Shown one piece after another: positions 25,221 through 33,185 of a stretch of 64,000 nt of DNA (its first letter is position 1; each line of letters starts with the position of its first letter). A program made the translations under genes and the position numbers. Under the pieces are notes generated by a model that ran no database searches, was not told where the DNA came from, and saw only the letters and a list, made by a program, of their open reading frames with translations. The stretch comes from Paenibacillus silvestris (GTDB taxonomy: Bacteria; Bacillota; Bacilli; Paenibacillales; NBRC-103111). The stretch is taken from contig NZ_WTUZ01000040.1 in NCBI RefSeq assembly GCF_009882985.1, positions 558,001 to 622,000 of the forward strand, in the 5' to 3' direction.

Positions 25221-27125
25221 CTAGTTAATTCCAATCTGTTCAAAATACCGTTGATTATGAATAACAGATGGATGTGTAGGGTTATAGGAATAAGAGATAT
25301 CATGATGAAATTTCGCCTTATCCAACTTACCGATCCGGTCGTAGCACAAACACAACTGAACATGTGGCAGCCACGTCCAGGACGAATGATCCAAAAAGCC
25401 CATTGATTCCTTCGGCTTAGGAAACTGCGCAGCGGACTCATACCAATAAATAGCTTGCAAATATTCTTGTTCCTCCAGAAATATAGAGCCGATTCGGCAG
25501 CAGCAGTCTGCACGTGGGGTATCAAATTCAAAAGCCCTGAACAACGCCAAGAGCTGTTCATCTCTCTTCCCTAAATGGCTGTAACAAGTCGCCAGATGAA
25601 GTGCAGCAGAGATTTTATCTTCCAGCCAACCGTCTGGCGATTGAAGAAAATCTTCATAATACATCACAGCTTCTTCATAAAAACCATGCTCTCTGCATTC
25701 GTTAGCATAATAGAACTGGTCACGTAAACTTAATATTTCTCCTTTGGCGAGTTTTTTCCGATATATTTGTAAATTGCGGTCCGTATGCTGTTTATCTTTT
25801 CGATGTGTGACTGCAATTTCACTATGGAGCACAGAACCGCTTGCCGCTAAATATTCATGCACAGCGCCAATCCATTGGAACTGGCACTCTCGGCGCACTA
25901 GACGATTCCTACGCAGGCTGTATGACACGTTCTGATTCTCGTCAAAGCTGAGATTGTAATTCATCGTTAACCGATCCACAGGCGATTCCAATGTGCGAAT
26001 CAACTCGAGGAACAGCAATCGATCTTTCTCTGTCAACGTATCATCAGCGTCCAGCCATAGGATATATTGCTGCGTGGCTTTGGAAAAAGCAAAGTTTCGG
26101 GCAGCGGCAAAATCATCCATCCAAACAAAATCATAAATTAGATCCGTATAGCTTGAGGCGATTTCCTTTGTCTTATCTGTGGAGCCCGTGTCGACAATAA
26201 TGATTTCATTCGCAATCCCACGAACGGAATGGAGACAAATAGGAAGCGCGTTTTCTTCATTTTTGACAATGATGCATAAACTGATTGTGATTTTACGCTC
26301 AGCGTCTTTCACCTCAATACCGCCTTGCTTATAGGCATCAACTCCTGCTAATTCGGATTGACGGTAAATATGATATGCCGGAAAATGGGTGTCTACATAG
26401 AGTGGAAACCCCAGAGCACGCGCGCGTATGCAAAAATGCCGATCTTCTCCCCAAAATGATAAGTTGGGAATTTCTGCAAATCGAACACCGGCTTGAATAG
26501 CTTGGCGGCTGATTAATGTACATGCTCCAAGCCCGCCAACTTCATAGATACCTGGGACTCTTAGTTGAGCAAAAAACTGCCAGGTCCGCCTAGCTGACTC
26601 CTCATCGGATAATGATTCCTGTCTGTTTTTGTGATACAGCGTATACTGGTCACTCAGCCACACTTGGGGCATTTCCATCGTATCCGGCTGCCATTTCGTC
26701 CAAAAAATATTGGAGATAATCGGTTTGTTCGCCGAAACAAGCTGCTCTAGTGTATGGGGATGTAAAATGAGATCGGAATCAATCAAAAATACATAATCGA
26801 ATCTGTTTTCCAAGGCATAAGTAAGGATTGCGTCCTTCATTCTGGCTACTTTCCAAATCGTTCCTTCCGGCCAATAGTGCGTGAATTCATCCTTCTCATA
26901 AGTTTCGGGCTGATTCTCCTCGTTGTGAATGACTGTCCTGCCATACTTCGTTTGAAAATCAATTAATAATTGCTTTGAATTTTCTAGCTCGTTATCGTCA
27001 ATGAATAAGTAACTCACCGTGAAGTTTTTTCGCTCAAGCTCTGCAAGTGAAGACAGAAAAGGACTAAGAATTTCGGGTATTTGACGAATAGGACTTCCAA
27101 TCAGCACACGCTTTTTAGGACTCAA
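25221..27125 (-). CDS. Two-domain glycosyltransferase with TPR-like C-terminus
   Basis: 634 residues. Residues 1-275 form one glycosyltransferase-like domain (VLIGSPIRQIPEILSPFL; DSDLILHPHTLEQL as metal-binding DxD; WGEDRHFCIRARALGFPLYV). Residues 280-470 are a GT2 domain (ISLCIIVKNEENALPICL, VDTGSTDKTKE, LWLDADDTL). The rest is TPR-like repeats (YYANECREHGFYEEAVMYY). From residue 280 on it closely resembles the whole upstream gene product, so it looks like a duplication that gained an extra N-terminal enzyme domain. The TTG start overlaps the upstream stop codon. The probable job is sugar transfer onto spore-surface collagen-like proteins, which is inference. Confidence 0.85.
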   Translation of the reverse strand: MSPKKRVLIGSPIRQIPEILSPFLSSLAELERKNFTVSYLFIDDNELENSKQLLIDFQTKYGRTVIHNEENQPETYEKDEFTHYWPEGTIWKVARMKDAILTYALENRFDYVFLIDSDLILHPHTLEQLVSANKPIISNIFWTKWQPDTMEMPQVWLSDQYTLYHKNRQESLSDEESARRTWQFFAQLRVPGIYEVGGLGACTLISRQAIQAGVRFAEIPNLSFWGEDRHFCIRARALGFPLYVDTHFPAYHIYRQSELAGVDAYKQGGIEVKDAERKITISLCIIVKNEENALPICLHSVRGIANEIIIVDTGSTDKTKEIASSYTDLIYDFVWMDDFAAARNFAFSKATQQYILWLDADDTLTEKDRLLFLELIRTLESPVDRLTMNYNLSFDENQNVSYSLRRNRLVRRECQFQWIGAVHEYLAASGSVLHSEIAVTHRKDKQHTDRNLQIYRKKLAKGEILSLRDQFYYANECREHGFYEEAVMYYEDFLQSPDGWLEDKISAALHLATCYSHLGKRDEQLLALFRAFEFDTPRADCCCRIGSIFLEEQEYLQAIYWYESAAQFPKPKESMGFLDHSSWTWLPHVQLCLCYDRIGKLDKAKFHHDISYSYNPTHPSVIHNQRYFEQIGIN

Positions 27126-28207
27126 AGTGCCTTCTCCTCTCGGCGGAGATTAGCAAAATAAACTTTATTATACATGATACTGGGATGGGTCGGGTTGTAG
27201 ACGGATGCAATCTCATTATGCAGCTCCGCCTTCTGCTTCTGTCCCATTCGGTCGTAACACAAACAGAGCTGTAGATGCGGCATCCACGTCCAAGCCGCAT
27301 GATCGACTACACCCGCATAGTCGGTTGGTTCTCCCAAGGATGTTGCTTTCTGAAACCAATAAATTGCGAGTTCGAGCCGATTGTCTTCGAAGAAAAAGTT
27401 GCCTACCCGGCAGCACATCTCCGCTCTTGGCTTTCCATAGAGTAAAGTTCTAAACCAAGTTCTCAGCTGCATCTGACGATTCGTCAGATTGCCGTAACAA
27501 TCTCCCATTTTTAAGCAAGCGGCAAAACAATCCTCACGCCAACCTTGTTTGGTAGCAAGAAAACGCTCGTAGTACGTAGCCGCCTTTTCATCAAGGCCAT
27601 GATCTTTGAGCTCATTTGCGTAATAGTACAGATCACGGGGAGAAAAGATTTCATCTGCAGCCTCGCGCTGCTGATATATCCGCAAATTTCTGTCGGTATA
27701 CTCCTTATCTTTCTTATGTGTAATGGCTATGTCGGAGTGAATCACGTGCCCGCTGACAATCAATACTTCGTGAACGGGACCCTCCCAACGAAATCCGCAT
27801 GCTCGCTTAACTAAACGGTTGCGCTTAAGGCTCGTGATTACTTTGTTATCCGCGTCAAAAGCTAAGTGATAAGGCATCATCACGCTGTCAACGGACGGAT
27901 CTAAGGAAGCTTTAAGCGCTTTGAATTTCAGTCGGTCCTCTTCTTCTAGCTCATCATCCGCATCCAGCCATAAGAGATAATCCTTGGTCGCTTTCGAAAA
28001 GGCAAAGTTCCTAGCTTCAGCGAAATGATCCTTCCAAGTCAAATCATAAATAAATGGTGTAAAAGAGGCAGCTATCTCCTTAGTCCGATCAGTAGAACCT
28101 GTATCAATGATTATGATTTCATCTGCTACTTCTCTCACTGACTGAAGGCAGCGGCGAAGTGACTGCTCCTCATTTTTGACAATCATACATAAGCTTATCG
28201 TTATCAC
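27122..28207 (-). CDS. GT2-family glycosyltransferase with TPR-like C-terminus
   Basis: 361 residues, GTG start behind GGGAGGAAT. The GT2 N-terminal half has ISLCMIVKNEEQSLRRCL, IDTGSTDRTKEI and LLWLDADDELEEEDR with the DxD metal site. The C-terminal half has TPR-like helices (LYYYANELKDHGLDEKAATY) and ends YNPTHPSIMYNKVYF. No membrane helix, so it should act in the cytosol (here presumably the mother cell). It sits between two other glycosyltransferase genes, four bases after the upstream stop and overlapping the next start by four bases. Confidence 0.87.
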   Translation of the reverse strand: MITISLCMIVKNEEQSLRRCLQSVREVADEIIIIDTGSTDRTKEIAASFTPFIYDLTWKDHFAEARNFAFSKATKDYLLWLDADDELEEEDRLKFKALKASLDPSVDSVMMPYHLAFDADNKVITSLKRNRLVKRACGFRWEGPVHEVLIVSGHVIHSDIAITHKKDKEYTDRNLRIYQQREAADEIFSPRDLYYYANELKDHGLDEKAATYYERFLATKQGWREDCFAACLKMGDCYGNLTNRQMQLRTWFRTLLYGKPRAEMCCRVGNFFFEDNRLELAIYWFQKATSLGEPTDYAGVVDHAAWTWMPHLQLCLCYDRMGQKQKAELHNEIASVYNPTHPSIMYNKVYFANLRREEKAL

Positions 28208-28211
28208 TGGG

Positions 28212-28907
28212 CTATTCCTCCCAAGTCACAAGGTTGGGATGTTCATCTAAGATGGAATCATACTGCTCTTTCCAGCCATATTGGGCATTCGGATCAAGCC
28301 GCATGTAGCGCTCATATTTCTCTTTCCTGTCTGCCGGTCTGGCCCAGCCATAATGCTTGATTCTGGCAGGGTGACATAGATATGAAAAGTGGTTGATCGT
28401 AGCTGGGAAGCGGCCGCAATGCTGAGGCGTCTCCTTCCAGATGTATGGATAATCCGGTTTATACCTAATAAGAAAAGGACGATAGTAATGATGGGCACTC
28501 CAATAGGCATCATCCCGATAGCTAGTTTCACTCCACATATCGTACAGCCGGAAATAGATGGCATCCTGCTCACAATTGTTTAGCAAGTCGCCAACTTGAT
28601 GGGCAAATTGGTCCTCCAAGACCTCATCCCCATCCAAATTCAGGATCCATTCTGGATTCGTCTGCACAGTTGCTTCCCACTGCTGCTTTCTTAGCTGCAC
28701 TTCATTGGCAAAACGTGACTCAGGATTGCGAATCAACTGCAGCGGGATCCCGGATAGCAGCTCTTCACAGATCTCTGAAGTATGATCTGTACTTCCGTCA
28801 TCGATGATGACCGCTTCATCAATCCAATCGCGGTGCTTGAGCAAAGCCTCACGCAAGTAGCGGTGTCCTTCGTTTTTTACAACCATGGAAAGAGTCAGTT
28901 TACTCAT
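28212..28907 (-). CDS. GT2-family glycosyltransferase
   Basis: 231 residues from ATG 28907, which overlaps the end of the methyltransferase gene (ATGAGTAA arrangement). GT2 fold: LTLSMVVKNEGHRYLREAL, IDDGSTDHTSEICEELL, WILNLDGDEVLEDQF with the DxD-type site. The C-terminal part (HYYRPFLIRYKPDYPYIW, HYGWARPADRKEKYERYM) resembles glycosyltransferases that modify surface polymers. Cytosolic, no membrane helix. Its coupling to the methyltransferase gene suggests both act on the same glycan. Confidence 0.85.
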   Translation of the reverse strand: MSKLTLSMVVKNEGHRYLREALLKHRDWIDEAVIIDDGSTDHTSEICEELLSGIPLQLIRNPESRFANEVQLRKQQWEATVQTNPEWILNLDGDEVLEDQFAHQVGDLLNNCEQDAIYFRLYDMWSETSYRDDAYWSAHHYYRPFLIRYKPDYPYIWKETPQHCGRFPATINHFSYLCHPARIKHYGWARPADRKEKYERYMRLDPNAQYGWKEQYDSILDEHPNLVTWEE

Positions 28908-29742
28908 GGCGAGGCTCCGCAACGCAATAAATTTCATGTCCGTGCCAACCTGACTGAAGTCCAACCATCATCTTCGTTTTATCCCTCTCCGTCATATTGG
29001 GAGTACCCGCCGGGTGGATGCGCAAGTCATATTCGAGCCTAGTTGGCTCCTCTCTAGAAAATAGAGAGATGATTTCAAAGTCACTTAAGGCCATTAGCTG
29101 TTCAATGTGCCTTTTGGCATAATGAATCAGATGGTCCTCTTCTACAAACAGGGGTGAAGAAGATCCTTGCAGCACATTAGTCAGCGAATGTTGATTAGGC
29201 AAACTGAATAACACTCTCCCTCCGGGCGCTAGTAAGGAATTTACTTGCTTCATAAATGAAATCGGAGATGGAATGTGCTCTAAAACATGCCAAAAAACGA
29301 TCGCATCAAACTTTTCATCCTCTTCAAAAATGCTCATTTCCCATCGTTCATTTCTGAGTTCTAGTCCGTATCGCTCCTTCGCGTATTCGCAAGCAACGGC
29401 TGATGGCTCGATCCCCTCAACTTGCCAAGCTGTTTCCTTGGCTAACCATAGAAATTCTCCGGTACCGGAGCCCACTTCAAGCAATTTGCCTTTTTTACGA
29501 AAAAACATATCAAGCAGCAATGCGCCGAAGGAGGCATGCTCTTTAAACGTATTCATGGCATAAATATCCCTCATCGCAACCCAAGTACTATCATATATAT
29601 TCTTAATTAGTTGCTCCTGCTGAACTTGATCGACTTGTAACCGATAAATAAGCTGACAAGATTTACACATCACAAGGGTGAATGTCTCGTACGAATGGAA
29701 AAGAATGCTTTCTTTTTCTTGACAAAGCGGACATGGCTGCAT
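28900..29742 (-). CDS. Class I SAM methyltransferase with N-terminal zinc ribbon
   Basis: 280 residues from ATG 29742, behind GAAGGGAT. It opens with a two-CxxC zinc ribbon (MQPCPLCQEKES, MCKSCQLIYR). The methyltransferase domain has motif I LLEVGSGTGEFLWLA, the acidic GIEPS loop, and motif IV AIVFWHVLEHIPSP. This layout is common in sugar or hypothetical C-methyltransferases encoded in surface-glycan clusters. First gene of the minus-strand glycosylation unit 29742-25221; it may methylate a sugar residue of the spore glycan. That is inference. Confidence 0.83.
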   Translation of the reverse strand: MQPCPLCQEKESILFHSYETFTLVMCKSCQLIYRLQVDQVQQEQLIKNIYDSTWVAMRDIYAMNTFKEHASFGALLLDMFFRKKGKLLEVGSGTGEFLWLAKETAWQVEGIEPSAVACEYAKERYGLELRNERWEMSIFEEDEKFDAIVFWHVLEHIPSPISFMKQVNSLLAPGGRVLFSLPNQHSLTNVLQGSSSPLFVEEDHLIHYAKRHIEQLMALSDFEIISLFSREEPTRLEYDLRIHPAGTPNMTERDKTKMMVGLQSGWHGHEIYCVAEPRHE

Positions 29743-29821
29743 GTGATCATCCCTTCTTTCATTTAAATGAAGGTATTCGCATATCTTTGGCCATAAGTGT
29801 ATAAACCGGAGGTGCCTTTGA

Positions 29822-30949
29822 ATGAGCCGCCCTACAGTTTCACTGTGCATGATTGTAAGAGACGAAGAAAGCCTAATTGCAGCGTGTTTACGAAGTGTTC
29901 ACGATTGGATCGATGAAATGATCATCGTAGATACGGGTTCATCGGACAGCACCATGCAGATTGCCCGTTCAATGGGGGCTACTGTCCTTTCCTACGAATG
30001 GAATAACCATTTTGCGGATGCTAGGAATTATGGGCTAACGCATGCCCAATCAGATTGGATCCTCTACCTGGATGCTGATGAGGAGCTCTCGCCTCTAGGT
30101 GATTTCGATTTGCATAAGGTGCTGCAGGAGACGCATGCCTCCGTCTTATCCCTCCATTTAGTTAATTATATTGGCGAATCGCCAAATGAAGACGAAGCAT
30201 TTCATATTGCTCATCCCCGTTTTTTCCGCAACCATATCGGGCTGAAATTTAAATATGCCATTCATGAAACGCTGAATATCGACGACATTTACCCTGATCG
30301 TGAGAGCGCGGAGATATTGGGTACGATTCCGCTAAAATTATTTCATCGTGGATATATGGAGCCGATTACGATTCAAAAGAACAAGTTTACTCGCAACATG
30401 ACCCTTCTACAGCAGGAAGCAAGCACACGGACAGCCAACTCTAACCCATGGATTGAATACCACATAGCCAGCGAGTACTACCGAGTCCATCAGTATGACA
30501 AAGCATTTGAGTATGTAAATCTATCCATTGTTCGTTTCGTTCAAGCGGGTAGAATGCCTCCCTCTATGCTGTATAAACTGAAATATGCCATACTCTTCAA
30601 TACGGGCAGCATTGATGGCGCTTGGCCTGGCATCGAGAAAGCTATTGCCTTGTATCCCGATTATGTTGATCTTCATTTCTATAAGGGGGTCATTTGTTAT
30701 TTGAAGGGGTGGTACGCTGCGGCAATTGACGTTTTTCAGCATTGCATTGCGTCAGGGGAAACGACAGGCCAACATCTAACCTTGCGAGGCACTGGAAGCT
30801 TTCACGCTTATTATTATCTAGGTCTATGCTGGGAAAAATTAGGAAATAACCAGGCGGCAATAAACGCCTATGAAAAAGCCTATGAACTGTCACCTTCCTA
30901 CACCATCGCCAAAGACGGGCTTAACAGACTGAATGAAATTGAAATCTAA
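29822..30949 (+). CDS. GT2-family glycosyltransferase with TPR repeats
   Basis: 375 residues, divergent from the methyltransferase gene. It starts at ATG 29822 after GGAGGTG. GT2 domain: VSLCMIVRDEESLIAACL, IVDTGSSDSTMQIA, WILYLDADEELSP. The C-terminal half has tetratricopeptide-like repeats (DKAFEYVNLSIVRF, AYYYLGLCWEKLGNNQAAIN, AYEKAYELSPSY). It is the fourth glycosyltransferase gene of the spore island and shares the GT2-plus-TPR plan with two minus-strand neighbours, but is clearly less similar to them than they are to each other. Terminated by its own hairpin. Confidence 0.87.
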   Translation: MSRPTVSLCMIVRDEESLIAACLRSVHDWIDEMIIVDTGSSDSTMQIARSMGATVLSYEWNNHFADARNYGLTHAQSDWILYLDADEELSPLGDFDLHKVLQETHASVLSLHLVNYIGESPNEDEAFHIAHPRFFRNHIGLKFKYAIHETLNIDDIYPDRESAEILGTIPLKLFHRGYMEPITIQKNKFTRNMTLLQQEASTRTANSNPWIEYHIASEYYRVHQYDKAFEYVNLSIVRFVQAGRMPPSMLYKLKYAILFNTGSIDGAWPGIEKAIALYPDYVDLHFYKGVICYLKGWYAAAIDVFQHCIASGETTGQHLTLRGTGSFHAYYYLGLCWEKLGNNQAAINAYEKAYELSPSYTIAKDGLNRLNEIEI

Positions 30950-30977
30950 TTTTTTCAGTAGTTACATGTAAGCTGCA

Positions 30978-31027
30978 CGCACGAAAACCACTCTCGACAT
31001 CCCGGGAATGTGTTTTTGTGCGTTTTT
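30978..31027 (+). terminator. Hairpin terminator after the plus-strand glycosyltransferase
   Basis: Arms CGCACGAAAAC and GTTTTTGTGCG (one mismatch), followed by TTTTT. It marks the right edge of the spore island. Confidence 0.75.
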
Positions 31028-31103
31028 ATTTCAGCAATTGCTAGAAGGAATTATTTAACATTCGTCGAATGTAGGCTAAGAGGAAGCATTGAGGAGGGAA
31101 TCT

Positions 31104-32204
31104 ATGGCTAAACGCGTTCAATTGCTAGTGGGTACCAATAAAGGCGTTTTCATCTATACTTCTACAATGGAAAGACGAAATTGGTCATTGCAAGGACCTT
31201 TCCTACCAGGTTGGGAAGCCTACAGCATTCTTGGAGACACACGCAACGGAAATAAGCTTTATGTCGGCTCCTCGCACGCCGCCTATGGCGCCACACTTCG
31301 GATGTCAGACAATGGAGGCGAAACATGGGAACAAATTGAAGAAAGCCCTTCGTATTCAGTTGAAAGCGGTTTCTCATTGAATCGCATTTGGCAAATCGTC
31401 CAAGGCCACGCGACAGAGCCTGAAACCCTCTTCGCTGGTGTCGAAGAAGCCGGTATTTTCGTAAGCCGCGATAATGGACTTTCTTGGCAGGAGCTAGATG
31501 CGTTAACGAAGCATCCTACTCACCCTGATTGGTTCCCTGGAGCTGGCGGTATGTGCTTGCATACCATCCTCGTCGATCCTCGGAATGCACAGCGGATGTG
31601 GGTTGGCATTTCGGCAGTAGGTGTCTTCCGAACGCTGGACGGCGGGACTAGCTGGCACCCATGCAATAACGGTCTGAACCGCGTCCCGACCGGTCAACCA
31701 GATGAGCGCGTAGGCTATTGTGTGCACAAAATGGTGCTCGATCCGCAAAATTCTGATGTGCTGTATATGCAGGAGCATAGCGGGGTATTCCAATCGGTCG
31801 ATGGCGGCGACAGCTGGTTCCCGATCGAAGAAGGACTAACACTACGCGAAGGCGACATGCCCTTCGGTTTCCCAATTGCCATAGCGCCAACTGGTGATTT
31901 GTTCCTAATTCCACTGGAAAGCAGCGAACAGCGCTCGATGCGAGACGGCAAGTTGCTTGTCTACCGCATGGCATCTGGCGAATACAGTTGGAAGCCTATT
32001 GGTGATGTACTGCCGGAAGAGCAGCGCCATGTAAGTGTACTTCGCGACGCCATGACTGTTGACAATTTAGATCCATATGGTCTTTACTTTGGCACTACTT
32101 CTGGTGAAGTGTTCTGCTCGTTAGATCGCGGAGAAAACTGGGAGCGTCTACCTGGTCAATTTTCGCGTGTCCTCACGGTGAAAACACTAATTCTGGAGGA
32201 CTAG
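31104..32204 (+). CDS. BNR/YVTN-type beta-propeller protein
   Basis: 366 residues from ATG 31104 (GAGGAGGGAA upstream; a TTG five codons earlier is within that site). Repeated blades carry the BNR/Asp-box pattern S-x-D-x-G-x-x-W: SDNGGETWEQ, SRDNGLSWQE, TLDGGTSWHP, SVDGGDSWFP, SLDRGENWER. This predicts a sialidase-like beta-propeller, but no sialidase catalytic set is evident and there is no signal peptide, so it is probably a cytosolic binding or enzymatic propeller of unknown function. The MoaD/ThiS-like gene begins one base after its stop, so the pair is coupled. Confidence 0.82.
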   Translation: MAKRVQLLVGTNKGVFIYTSTMERRNWSLQGPFLPGWEAYSILGDTRNGNKLYVGSSHAAYGATLRMSDNGGETWEQIEESPSYSVESGFSLNRIWQIVQGHATEPETLFAGVEEAGIFVSRDNGLSWQELDALTKHPTHPDWFPGAGGMCLHTILVDPRNAQRMWVGISAVGVFRTLDGGTSWHPCNNGLNRVPTGQPDERVGYCVHKMVLDPQNSDVLYMQEHSGVFQSVDGGDSWFPIEEGLTLREGDMPFGFPIAIAPTGDLFLIPLESSEQRSMRDGKLLVYRMASGEYSWKPIGDVLPEEQRHVSVLRDAMTVDNLDPYGLYFGTTSGEVFCSLDRGENWERLPGQFSRVLTVKTLILED

Positions 32205-32205
32205 T

Positions 32206-32481
32206 ATGCACATTACGGTCAGTCTCCCCTCTTTACTGCGCGATTGCACGGGCGGTCGAGTGAAGTTTGAATTGCATGCGCTCACCTTGCAAGAGGCACT
32301 AAATCAGCTCCTGCTTAGTTACCCTAAGCTGCGAATTCACCTTTGGACAGAAACAGGACAAGTTCGAAAGCATGTCCTGTTATACTATAATGATACGAAT
32401 ATCGCCTGGCTGGACGACTTGGATATCCCGCTTCAGCTCGGAGATCGACTCACTATTTTCCAAGCAGTCTCGGGCGGATAA
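32206..32481 (+). CDS. MoaD/ThiS-family ubiquitin-like sulfur carrier
   Basis: 91 residues ending in the diagnostic Gly-Gly (FQAVSGG), the tail that MoaD, ThiS and relatives use for adenylation and thiocarboxylate formation by an E1-like enzyme. The beta-grasp pattern is visible (MHITVSLPSLLRDCTGG, LTLQEALNQLLLSYP, LQLGDRLTIFQ). No moaE, thiF or thi gene is close, so it is not part of a standard molybdopterin or thiazole operon. It is tightly coupled to the beta-propeller gene, with GGAGG inside that gene's last codons. Confidence 0.85.
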   Translation: MHITVSLPSLLRDCTGGRVKFELHALTLQEALNQLLLSYPKLRIHLWTETGQVRKHVLLYYNDTNIAWLDDLDIPLQLGDRLTIFQAVSGG

Positions 32482-32506
32482 CCTTGAGCTTACAGCATTC
32501 ATAAGT

Positions 32507-33004
32507 TTAAGCTTTACTCTCATAATAGTAGTGCTGTGCCCGAATACTCTCGCCCAATTCGATAATGCCATAGGAATATTGCGGCTGCCTTCTTTTATCC
32601 GTTGGCGAGCCTGGATTGAACATCAGTATCCCGTCAATCGTTTGACTATAAGGAACATGAGAATGCCCGAAAATGACGATATCCGGCTGTTCTTCCCGGA
32701 ACGCCTCCCGGGCTCTTTCTTCTGTCGTCTTACGGAAGCCGTCACCGTGAATGAGCCCGATTCGATATTTCCCGGCATTCACAATTTTTTTCAATCCAAA
32801 CCGCTCTACAATCTCATGGCCGTCATTATTCCCGGCCACGGCTTCACATGGAGCAATTTGTTCAACGAGGTCGACCACATGCTCGCTCACCCAGTCTCCT
32901 GCGTGAAGGATGAGATCAACACCTTTTAATCCTGCTACCAGCGTATCAGGCAGCTTAAGTACCCTCGCAGATAGATGCGTATCGGAAATGACACCAATTC
33001 GCAT
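32507..33004 (-). CDS. Metallophosphoesterase, YfcE/MJ0936-type phosphodiesterase
   Basis: 165 residues, the usual length of this small calcineurin-like family. All metal motifs are present: SDTH, HAGDW, GNNDG, HGDG and GHSHVPY. Members are Mn- or Ni-dependent phosphodiesterases in the cytosol; the natural substrate is generally unknown. Start behind AAGGGGTG. It converges on the MoaD-like gene with 25 bases between stops. Confidence 0.9.
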   Translation of the reverse strand: MRIGVISDTHLSARVLKLPDTLVAGLKGVDLILHAGDWVSEHVVDLVEQIAPCEAVAGNNDGHEIVERFGLKKIVNAGKYRIGLIHGDGFRKTTEERAREAFREEQPDIVIFGHSHVPYSQTIDGILMFNPGSPTDKRRQPQYSYGIIELGESIRAQHYYYESKA

Positions 33005-33185
33005 AAAATCACCCCTTTTTCTCCATTTGCTCTTATTTTCTCACTCGAGAGAAGGAACTGCAAATACAAAGCAGAATGATGAGCAGACTAAGGTGTTTGG
33101 CTTATGAATCAGATATCTTGAAAATTCGATGTTTGCAGCGCAGTTTGATACAATAATGCTGAAGTATACGCCAAGGGGGACAACC

